Shown here in pieces: positions 14,757 through 19,774 of a stretch of 31,638 nucleotides of DNA (position 1 is the first letter of the stretch; every line of letters starts with the position of its first letter). Origin of the DNA: a virus; IMG/VR virus record IMGVR_UViG_3300030085_000110, positions 10,107 through 41,744 of that record; one strand, given 5' to 3'. The notes under the pieces are model-generated. The model had not been told where the DNA came from. It saw only the letters and a program-made list of their open reading frames with translations, and did not search any database. The position numbers and the translations under genes are program-made.

Positions 14757-15645
14757 GGCACTCATTTATCCAAGGGCAAAGCCTTACGGGGCGAATTCAT
14801 CAAACAGTGGCAACTCGGTCAGAGATGATTCCAAGTTTCCTACAGAGGTTATTGATTACCTCAAGTTTGACATATATGATCCCATTAACGACAGTCTAAC
14901 AAAGACGTTATATTTATATTTACCCAACAAACTTAGTGAAAACTACACTGCTAAGTATAACGGTGTTGAGTTGGGTGCGACTGGTGCTGCCGCAGTAGGT
15001 GCTGCTCGTGATGCAATCGCTGCTGGTGGTATCGGTAATGGTTTTGGTGAGCAAGTCCAGGCATTTGCTAAAGCAGCAAAACCACAACTTGGTTATTCTC
15101 TCGGTGCTGGTGCAATCAACCAAGTTGTGAGTGCAACTGGTGGATCTGGTAGTCTGAATGCTAACTCACTGTCAGCACTGACTCAAAAGAGGATCTTTAA
15201 CCCCTATGAAGAGGCAATCTTCCAGGGCACCACATTCAGAGATCACAACTTCGACTTTAAGATGGCACCTAAAGATAAGTCGGATGTTGACACAATTATT
15301 GAGATTGTCGATACCTTCAGAAAGGCAATGCTGCCTGGTAAGGACGGTGATCAGTGGTTGACTCTTCCCAACTACTTCAGAATGGCAGTTATGCGCCATA
15401 CGAGTCAAGGTGATGAAGAGAAGATTGACGCACCTGATTCTGGTGGTTATCTTGCAAAGATTATGCAGTTTCCTACCAATCTGGTCCTGACAGACATGAA
15501 TGTTGACCTGTCACCCGATGGAAACTACGCATCTCTCCAAACTCGTCTTGGTGGAGATCAAACCTATGATTATGGTCCTGTTTCTTACTCAATGCGTCTT
15601 GCATTCAAAGAAACTTCTTACCTTACTAGGGAGTCCTTTACCTGA
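14755..15645 (+). CDS. 48: Baseplate tail tube cap gp48
   Basis: The 296-residue product begins MALIYPRAKPYGANSSNSGN and includes FPTEVIDYLKFDIYDPINDS, LYLYLPNKLSENYTAKYNGV, a Gly/Ala-rich variable middle (about 75-135), and FRDHNFDFKMAPKDKSDVDT. These resemble T4 gp48, the tube-fold cap on the baseplate that starts tail tube growth. The C-terminal part ends YDYGPVSYSMRLAFKETSYL, typical of tube-fold strands. T4 gp48 is 364 residues. It starts in the CATG shared with gp4 and its stop overlaps the gp53 start by 1 base (TGATG), giving a two-gene plus-strand operon. No clear Shine-Dalgarno is seen before the ATG. Confidence 0.8.
   Translation: MALIYPRAKPYGANSSNSGNSVRDDSKFPTEVIDYLKFDIYDPINDSLTKTLYLYLPNKLSENYTAKYNGVELGATGAAAVGAARDAIAAGGIGNGFGEQVQAFAKAAKPQLGYSLGAGAINQVVSATGGSGSLNANSLSALTQKRIFNPYEEAIFQGTTFRDHNFDFKMAPKDKSDVDTIIEIVDTFRKAMLPGKDGDQWLTLPNYFRMAVMRHTSQGDEEKIDAPDSGGYLAKIMQFPTNLVLTDMNVDLSPDGNYASLQTRLGGDQTYDYGPVSYSMRLAFKETSYLTRESFT
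14911..14918 (-). promoter_or_regulatory. Perfect late-promoter box for gp4
   Basis: Minus strand TATAAATA, an exact match to the T4 late consensus, within gp48 coding sequence and 155 bases before the gp4 ATG. It lies in an AT-rich patch; chance is possible, but it is the only exact match I found and the gp4 start has no intergenic room for a promoter. Confidence 0.6.
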
Positions 15646-16649
15646 TGGCTGGTTATTTCTCTTATTTACCCCAAGTATATGTAAGGACATCAAGTTATCG
15701 CACAAATAACGTTGATCCTTACATCCTTGCTAAGAATATCTTCCGTAGAATTAAAATTCGGGAGAATCTTGATGATGTAATCTTGGGATTCAGTCAATAT
15801 ACCATTAGCAACAATCAGAGACCTGAGCAGGTTGCATATGACTTCTATGGAAGAATGGAGTATGACTGGGTTGTGTTGCTCTGCAATAACATCATCAACG
15901 TATACGAAGAATGGCCAATGACAGAGCACGAGCTCTATTCATATATGGTCAGAAAGTATGGCGAATCTGAAGTTGATGGAGTGCATCACTATGTCACTCA
16001 GGAGCAAAGAGACTCTAAGGGTCGTGTTGTCCTGAAGGGTGACATTCAAGTCCCTCAAGACTTCTATTACATGAAGTATGATGGCACTGTAGTCCCTACT
16101 GAGTTGCTTACTAGACCTGTTAGTAACTATGACTTTGAATCGGAGAATAACGACTTCAAACGTAATATCTACCTTTTGAGAAAAGAGTATATTTCTCAAT
16201 TTATCGAAGAATTTGAAGAATTGGTCGGTTACCTGCCTTCTACTGAAACTGATCCAGATAGTCAGGCGAAGAGATCTTACAATACTGTCCAGGAGCAGTT
16301 TATTCCCGTCAAACCCACATATCAGACTCTGGTTGGTCAGACCTCATCTATCGAGTTTGCTTCTACAGCAGAATACACCTCACGCACTGTTACCCTTTCA
16401 GGTCCAACAATTGAGCAAGGTGATGTCTTGGCAGATGGCACTACAGTAGCAGTTACATTTGGTGCAGCGGGCACTTCTGCTACTGTGGTTGCTGGTCAAA
16501 CTGATGAAGAAGTGGTTAACTCCTTCGGTAGTGCTGGATCCTCTAGTGGTCAAACTAGCGGATCTTCGGGAAGCAGCAGTGGATCTTCTGGATCTAGCGG
16601 ATCTTCTGGATCCAGCGGCGGTGGCGGATCTTATGGTGGTGGATACTAG
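15645..16649 (+). CDS. 53: Baseplate wedge protein gp53 with Ser/Gly-rich extension
   Basis: The 334-residue protein joins baseplate wedges around the hub. The family core is residues 1-200: FSYLPQVYVRTSSYRTNNVD, DVILGFSQYTISNNQRPEQV, YDFYGRMEYDWVVLLCNNI and NVYEEWPMTEHELYSYMVRK, with the hallmark R-P-E-x-x-A-x-x-x-Y-G-x-x-x-Y-x-W. T4 gp53 has 196 residues. The remaining 130 form an extra beta-like stretch (TVTLSGPTIEQGDVLADGTT) and a low-complexity tail of Ser and Gly (about 295-334) ending GGGGSYGGGY. The tail is coded by a short tandem DNA repeat. Its TAG stop overlaps the stop of the convergent glutaredoxin-like gene. Core identification is strong; extension function is unknown. Confidence 0.88.
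   Translation: MAGYFSYLPQVYVRTSSYRTNNVDPYILAKNIFRRIKIRENLDDVILGFSQYTISNNQRPEQVAYDFYGRMEYDWVVLLCNNIINVYEEWPMTEHELYSYMVRKYGESEVDGVHHYVTQEQRDSKGRVVLKGDIQVPQDFYYMKYDGTVVPTELLTRPVSNYDFESENNDFKRNIYLLRKEYISQFIEEFEELVGYLPSTETDPDSQAKRSYNTVQEQFIPVKPTYQTLVGQTSSIEFASTAEYTSRTVTLSGPTIEQGDVLADGTTVAVTFGAAGTSATVVAGQTDEEVVNSFGSAGSSSGQTSGSSGSSSGSSGSSGSSGSSGGGGSYGGGY
16560..16620 (+). repeat. GGATC-rich tandem repeat in gp53 tail
   Basis: About six imperfect 9-base units (GGATCTTCT, GGATCTAGC, GGATCTTCT, GGATCCAGC and two diverged) encode Ser-Gly-Ser triplets. Units keep the reading frame. Slippage between copies would lengthen or shorten the Ser/Gly tail without breaking the protein. Confidence 0.7.
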
Positions 16650-16888
16650 AAAAGATCGTGATCTTTTCCATACTGTAGCAATTCTTTCAGATGACCCACA
16701 TGTTGCGCTCCAAGTGCAATTTGTGGGTATTCTGCTTCTGGTCCAAATTCTGTTTCAAACGCTCTTTGCGAAAAATGCTGATTTAGGCGATATTCCAGAT
16801 ATTCGCCTCCAAGCGATTTGAGCAGTGCTGCTGCTCTTTCACATTCTTGACTGCCATTGCTGTAAATGACTGCTGTCTGTGGGATCAT
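16646..16888 (-). CDS. Degenerate glutaredoxin-like protein
   Basis: The 80-residue product (MIPQTAVIYSNGSQECERAA...) has a glutaredoxin outline: beta strand TAVIYS, the active-site loop, helix, strand, then YPQIALGAQHVGHLKELLQY with the cis-Pro of the family. The active-site pair is degraded to NGSQEC, so only C16, equivalent to the second cysteine, remains, and the second GG becomes GH. It aligns along its length with the intact glutaredoxin at 25,262-25,516. I chose the ATG at 16888, whose ATGA overlaps the stop of the upstream gene; a TTG at 16906 is possible. It may bind a partner or a metal rather than reduce disulphides. It is convergent with gp53. Confidence 0.6.
   Translation of the reverse strand: MIPQTAVIYSNGSQECERAAALLKSLGGEYLEYRLNQHFSQRAFETEFGPEAEYPQIALGAQHVGHLKELLQYGKDHDLF
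16649..16668. terminator. Bidirectional hairpin between convergent gene ends
   Basis: An 8-bp perfect stem, GAAAAGAT (16649-16656) with ATCTTTTC (16661-16668), closes a CGTG loop. It overlaps the last codons of the glutaredoxin-like gene and the final base of the gp53 stop. U-rich stretches are within the stem, not after it, so termination in either direction is plausible but unproven. Confidence 0.45.
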
Positions 16889-17019
16889 TGGTCGCGTTGT
16901 CTCCAATCGTCGATTTCTTCTTGAGTAGGGACTTTGATACTGAAGGCAAGACCTTCTTCTTCAAATTCCTTATTCATTTGTTCGTATGTCTCTGGCGTAA
17001 TCTTTTCAAACTCAGTCAC
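16885..17019 (-). CDS. Small acidic phage protein (44 aa)
   Basis: With a GTG start at 17019 this encodes 44 residues, (M)TEFEKITPETYEQMNKEFEE..., ending EEIDDWRQRDQ. The GTG has GGAG five bases upstream and overlaps the upstream stop by eight bases. An ATG at 17034 would add five residues but lies upstream of the only good Shine-Dalgarno. The product is acidic and helical, with the C-terminal heptad DDWRQRD shared with the upstream gene. No domain is recognised. It is one of four close-packed small genes (17,552 to 16,646). Confidence 0.6.
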   Translation of the reverse strand: MTEFEKITPETYEQMNKEFEEEGLAFSIKVPTQEEIDDWRQRDQ

Positions 17020-17035
17020 GTTGTCTCCAATCATC
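16891..17035 (-). repeat. Duplicated 21-base gene junction
   Basis: Two direct copies, 16891-16911 and 17015-17035, match at 19 of 21 bases. Each encodes DDWRQRD at the end of one gene and contains GGAG, which serves as ribosome binding site for the next gene. Confidence 0.75.
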
Positions 17036-17326
17036 AGGTTTGTCTCTACCAAACCATTCGTTAATATCGTCGGCACCATCAAATCCAGTCTTGTAGTTGG
17101 ATGGGTCAGGATCCCCTAATCCCATTTTATTCATAAAATCATCCATACTACCCTCCTCAATGTCTTGAGCAGCCTGGCGACGTGCCTTATTTAACCAATC
17201 TCTGGCAGTTGTATGCCTTTTTGCTAATTTCTCCGCCCAAATCATATCTTCCAAGGGCACTTGCTCTTTATTTGCTATGCAGCGACAGATCGACTCTAAT
17301 CTGAGTCGGTAGGCAGTAGAAAGCAT
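17012..17326 (-). CDS. Conserved-type cyanophage protein (104 aa)
   Basis: The 104-residue protein begins MLSTAYRLRLESICRCIANK, then a helical QVPLEDMIWAEKLAKRHTTA and ARDWLNKARRQAAQDIEEGS, and a conserved-looking acidic tail MDDFMNKMGLGDPDPSNYKT ending DDINEWFGRDKPDDWRQRD. Predicted all-alpha first half, disordered second half. I recall this organisation from T4-like cyanophages but know no function. It starts one base after the stop of the upstream gene and shares its 3' junction with the next. No signal or membrane segment. Confidence 0.75.
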   Translation of the reverse strand: MLSTAYRLRLESICRCIANKEQVPLEDMIWAEKLAKRHTTARDWLNKARRQAAQDIEEGSMDDFMNKMGLGDPDPSNYKTGFDGADDINEWFGRDKPDDWRQRD

Positions 17327-17327
17327 G

Positions 17328-17552
17328 TTAGTCTCGCAGTTTTAACTCTAGATCTTCAAGTTTGTGATATTCAGCATGTGCTCGCTCTTGGCGGTCACAG
17401 ACGATACTGAGAATATCCTTCATAATGATATCATTGTCAACATAGTCGTCAAGGTAGGTATCGATGGCTTCCTTGAGATAACGATATCTATGCCATTCGG
17501 GAGAATACGGTTTATACATGATTAGGGGAATGTTGACAAAACTATCATACAC
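17328..17552 (-). CDS. Conserved-type cyanophage protein (74 aa)
   Basis: The product starts (M)YDSFVNIPLIMYKPYSPEWH and continues RYRYLKEAIDTYLDDYVDND, a helical, acidic protein. No domain is recognised. The start is uncertain: the first possible codon is GTG at 17552, giving 74 residues; an internal ATG at 17519 gives 63. The choice matters because a sigma70-like -10 box (17544-17549) overlaps the GTG, so a transcript from it (start near 17537) can only use the ATG, while a transcript from the late box just upstream can use either. Neither has a good Shine-Dalgarno. Confidence 0.7.
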   Translation of the reverse strand: MYDSFVNIPLIMYKPYSPEWHRYRYLKEAIDTYLDDYVDNDIIMKDILSIVCDRQERAHAEYHKLEDLELKLRD

Positions 17553-17580
17553 GCGATCCAGGGATCTGTCAATTATTTAT
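17544..17580 (-). promoter_or_regulatory. Overlapping sigma70-like and late promoter boxes
   Basis: Minus strand TTGACA (17567-17572), 17-base spacer, then TATGAT (17544-17549): a good sigma70-type promoter. Immediately upstream is ATAAATAA (17573-17580), a late-box match. Both lie just downstream of a terminator (17597-17626), so they start the small-gene cluster that follows. Confidence 0.65.
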
Positions 17581-17596
17581 GAAAAACCCTGGGGAC

Positions 17597-17626
17597 AAAA
17601 AAATACCCCGAATTTTTTTTCGGGGT
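17597..17626 (-). terminator. Intrinsic terminator after the His-rich secreted gene
   Basis: On the minus strand ACCCCGAA (17619-17626) pairs with TTCGGGGT (17605-17612) across a six-A loop, followed by A and seven U (17597-17603). It ends the transcript carrying gp32 and the secreted protein. The opposite strand lacks a U-run. Confidence 0.9.
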
Positions 17627-17659
17627 CTCTGTGAACTGAAAGTCAAATAATATATGAGG

Positions 17660-17929
17660 TCAGCAGGGTCTCCTGCGGATGTGGTCGCGTGTCTCGTAGT
17701 GTCCTTCAACATAGTTGTAAGGACCTAACCAGTAACCATCTACCCAGTGTCTACGGGTCACCACATACTCACACATCCTCCTACGAGGTCGTCGATAGTA
17801 ATCCCTATGCACATGTCCGTGATAGTGGTGATGGTGATCATGTGTGAATGGCTCCCAAAACTCTCCCCATGTCAGAGCATTTGCTGGGGCAGCAGTTAGA
17901 AGTAACAGGGGGAGAGCAAGGAGTTTCAT
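17660..17929 (-). CDS. Secreted His/Arg-rich small protein
   Basis: The 89-residue product has a clear signal peptide: MKLLALPLLLLTAAPANA, with an ANA cleavage site after residue 18. The mature part starts LTWGEFWEPFTH and carries DHHHHYHGHVHRDYYRRPRR (31-50), seven His in a dozen residues, and then aromatic/Arg-rich repeats (RRHWVDGYWLGPYNYVEGHY). Two Cys, C53 and C89, could pair. The His cluster suggests metal binding in the periplasm or cell envelope; the aromatic/Arg pattern resembles small host envelope proteins with W-V-x-G-Y-W motifs. Its ATG overlaps the stop of a possible tiny upstream ORF (ATGA), and a strong terminator follows. Role unknown. Confidence 0.75.
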   Translation of the reverse strand: MKLLALPLLLLTAAPANALTWGEFWEPFTHDHHHHYHGHVHRDYYRRPRRRMCEYVVTRRHWVDGYWLGPYNYVEGHYETRDHIRRRPC

Positions 17930-18000
17930 TTGAAGATCAGTGCGTAGTAGGTAGCGATGACTAAGAGGGTGAGACAGACCCTCTCATATGTCCATCTCAA
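17926..18000 (-). CDS. Possible 24-aa membrane peptide
   Basis: A TTG at 18000 opens 24 codons, (M)RWTYERVCLTLLVIATYY ALIFK, predicting one transmembrane helix. Its start overlaps the gp32 stop (TTGA) and its stop overlaps the next ATG (ATGA), which is typical of coupled phage genes. Against it: GAGGA touches the TTG with no spacing, and TTG is uncommon here. Confidence 0.35.
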   Translation of the reverse strand: MRWTYERVCLTLLVIATYYALIFK

Positions 18001-18917
18001 TCCTCTGCGGCGAGAGAAGCGAAGTAGGACAGGTCGGGCTCGTCTGACTCCTCAATCTTACTGCCGAAACCACTCGGAGTGGGGTCTGCTTGGACCACTG
18101 GATCAGGTGCCACAATGTCGGACCCGTTGAAGTCCATACCCTCATCCTCTGCTTCGATCCGACGACCCTGAGTGGGGCGTGAGGTCTTACCGAGGACCAG
18201 ATTCAGACGCTCTTCCAGTTTCTCAAAGGACTTGAATGCACTGGGGTCAGTGAATTCCTTGAGAGAATACTGGGACTTCCAGATCTCTTCCAGTCGCTCG
18301 TCACTGAAGTTACCGAGCGTAGAAGGTGCAGCGAAGTCAGACTTATCATAATTCCAGTAACCACCAATGGTCTGGATCTTGATACGGAAGTCAGCACCCT
18401 TCCAGAGATCGAAAGGATTGATAGGCTCTTCATCCTCAAACTGAGGTTGCATGGAAGACACGATCTTATCGTGGATCTTCTTACCATACTTGTAGAGGAA
18501 AACTTTACCCTCATTCTCAGGGTTGAGTTGATCCTTCACGACATAGACATTGCTGTAGTAAGACAGTTTACGCTTCTGCTTACGAGCGATCTCTTTGTCA
18601 GAATCAATACCACTATTCCAGAGAGTCCGATTCAACTCACCGACAGGATCCTTCTGACCCAGAGTCGTCAGGGAGTTTTCAATATACCAGCCACCAGGAC
18701 CTTGGAAAGCGTGGGACCAAACCTGTGCCCAGGGCAGATCTTCCCCGTCAGGCTCGGGCAGGAAACGAATGACGGCATAACCGTTGCCGCTCTTGTCCAC
18801 TCCAGGTTTCCAGAGACGCTCATCAGGACCTGCACCCTGAGGCTTGGACATCTTCTCAATCTGTTGAGTCAGTTTAGCAAACTGTCCAGACTTGGACTTC
18901 ATACTTGCAAATGACAT
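17997..18917 (-). CDS. 32: Single-stranded DNA-binding protein gp32
   Basis: The 306-residue protein coats ssDNA during replication, recombination and repair. The N terminus (MSFASMKSKSGQFAKLTQQI) carries the basic cooperativity region, followed by the OB-fold core with GNGYAVIRFLPEPDGEDLPW, the structural match to T4 R-F-L-P, SYYSNVYVVKDQLNPENEGK and KVFLYKYGKKIHDKI. The C-terminal tail is acidic (EESDEPDLSYFASLAAED), as in T4. The four T4 zinc ligands are gone: there is no cysteine in the whole protein, and the T4 C-P-V-C site reads D-P-V-G. Shine-Dalgarno GGAG eight bases before the ATG. It has its own promoter. Length matches T4 (301). Confidence 0.93.
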   Translation of the reverse strand: MSFASMKSKSGQFAKLTQQIEKMSKPQGAGPDERLWKPGVDKSGNGYAVIRFLPEPDGEDLPWAQVWSHAFQGPGGWYIENSLTTLGQKDPVGELNRTLWNSGIDSDKEIARKQKRKLSYYSNVYVVKDQLNPENEGKVFLYKYGKKIHDKIVSSMQPQFEDEEPINPFDLWKGADFRIKIQTIGGYWNYDKSDFAAPSTLGNFSDERLEEIWKSQYSLKEFTDPSAFKSFEKLEERLNLVLGKTSRPTQGRRIEAEDEGMDFNGSDIVAPDPVVQADPTPSGFGSKIEESDEPDLSYFASLAAED

Positions 18918-18947
18918 TTGTGTTTCTCCGTTGTGTTTTGTTTAAGC

Positions 18948-18993
18948 GTTGGGTCTTACGTCCGAAGCAGTCTCCCACTCCCATCTGCCCAAC
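18948..18993 (-). promoter_or_regulatory. Structured 5' leader of gp32 mRNA
   Basis: In the leader GTTGGG (18988-18993) can pair with CCCAAC (18948-18953), closing a 34-base loop with GC-rich inner pairs such as GCAG/CTGC. The first stem base coincides with the predicted transcription start. T4 gp32 represses its own translation through its leader; whether this stem serves that purpose is inference. Confidence 0.4.
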
Positions 18994-18999
18994 AAAAGT

Positions 19000-19028
19000 A
19001 TTATGGCATCACTCAGCGCCTTTGGCAA
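19000..19028 (-). promoter_or_regulatory. Sigma70-like promoter for gp32
   Basis: Minus strand TTGCCA (19023-19028), 17-base spacer, CATAAT (19000-19005). One mismatch in each hexamer. It lies in the last codons of the 52-residue gene and predicts a start near 18993 with a 75-base leader. Confidence 0.6.
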
Positions 19029-19167
19029 GCTGCTGTGTGCGGTTTATGATCAGGACCCTCTCTCCATCGTGAGTGAATTGCAACTCATCGTCAGGGTCCC
19101 AGAGCAGCTCCTCGTATAAGTCATCGAGTTTCTGCATGTCTTCGTATAGTGCATTAGGATTGGGCAT
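19009..19167 (-). CDS. Small phage protein (52 aa), strong ribosome binding site
   Basis: The product begins MPNPNALYEDMQKLDDLYEE and continues LLWDPDDELQFTHDGERVLI, ending RTQQLAKGAE. It is acidic and helix-plus-beta-hairpin in outline. Reality is supported by AAAGGAG seven bases before the ATG, a 14-base overlap with the upstream gene end and clean codon use. No domain is known. It sits between gp33 and gp32, where T4 has dsbA (a dsDNA-binding transcription factor); there is no sequence similarity I can claim. The gp32 promoter lies in its 3' end. Confidence 0.7.
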   Translation of the reverse strand: MPNPNALYEDMQKLDDLYEELLWDPDDELQFTHDGERVLIINRTQQLAKGAE

Positions 19168-19531
19168 TTTTGATCTCCTTTCTCCACGACTGTAGTTTGT
19201 CTTCCATAGTCTGAAGGATCATCATGAGATCCATACCACCAGAGTATTGCTTGGACATAGTATCTATACGCTCCTTAACAAAGGACGCTTCCTCGTTTCC
19301 ATCCTCAGGATCTAGTCCGTGAGAGGCGAGAGCAAGACGTGCATAGAATACTTTTTGCTTCGCAATTAACTCAAGAGTTTTCTCGATGTGATCGAGTCTC
19401 TCTTCAGGTGTGAAATCAGAAAGACCCGCCGACATCTTCAGCAGGTCTGTGTATGTTTGTTGGATGTCTTCTAACTCAGTTTGCACTGCTTCTGACTTGA
19501 AGAATTCATCGTCTACTGGTCGGTCACTCAT
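19154..19531 (-). CDS. DUF1825-like protein
   Basis: The 125-residue protein begins MSDRPVDDEFFKSEAVQTEL and is all-helical (EDIQQTYTDLLKMSAGLSDF, EERLDHIEKTLELIAKQKVF). The pattern FF-x-S-E-x-V-Q-x-E, followed by L-x-x-Y-x-x-L and a later K-x-x-F-Y-x-R, resembles the cyanobacterial DUF1825 family of small helical proteins, which suggests a host origin. Function unknown. It overlaps gp33 by four bases (ATGA) and runs 14 bases into the 52-residue gene, so it belongs to the gp33-gp32 operon. A role with the transcription machinery is suggested only by location. Confidence 0.65.
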   Translation of the reverse strand: MSDRPVDDEFFKSEAVQTELEDIQQTYTDLLKMSAGLSDFTPEERLDHIEKTLELIAKQKVFYARLALASHGLDPEDGNEEASFVKERIDTMSKQYSGGMDLMMILQTMEDKLQSWRKEIKNAQS

Positions 19532-19773
19532 AGCGGTAGGACTCCTCTACTTGTTCGTTTCATGTAATTCAATTGTTGTGCATCCCATTTGATTTTATCT
19601 TTCAGTGGTTTCGAGATGAGTTTGCCCACTGTTTCAACTTCGATCTCAAACTCTTCACAGATGGAAGTTACTGCCTCTATGTAGTTGATGAGACCCTTGC
19701 TTTCTTTGACTCTGTGCTCAACCAAAGACGTAAACTTTCCTTGTGTCATAAACTTTTCTTCAATCTCTTTCAT
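19528..19773 (-). CDS. 33: Late transcription coactivator gp33
   Basis: The 81-residue product (MKEIEEKFMTQGKFTSLVEH...) has the motif layout of T4-like gp33: short basic start, SLVEHRVKESKGLINYIEAV, then CEEFEIEVETVGKLISKPLK and a tail ending VLPL. In T4, gp33 bridges the sliding clamp gp45 and host RNA polymerase carrying gp55, so that late promoters (TATAAATA) fire from replicating DNA; the C-terminal acid-hydrophobic tail holds the clamp-binding motif. The late boxes in this window would be its targets. An alternative ATG at 19749 gives 73 residues. T4 order 33, dsbA, 32 is mirrored here. Assignment rests on pattern and synteny. Confidence 0.75.
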   Translation of the reverse strand: MKEIEEKFMTQGKFTSLVEHRVKESKGLINYIEAVTSICEEFEIEVETVGKLISKPLKDKIKWDAQQLNYMKRTSRGVLPL

Positions 19774-19774
19774 T

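Noticed and set aside
16560-16620. CRISPR-like or IS-like repeat in gp53
   Set aside because: Units are nine bases, contiguous and in frame in a Ser/Gly protein tail, with no spacers. No CRISPR array, transposase or inverted terminal repeats were seen in the window.
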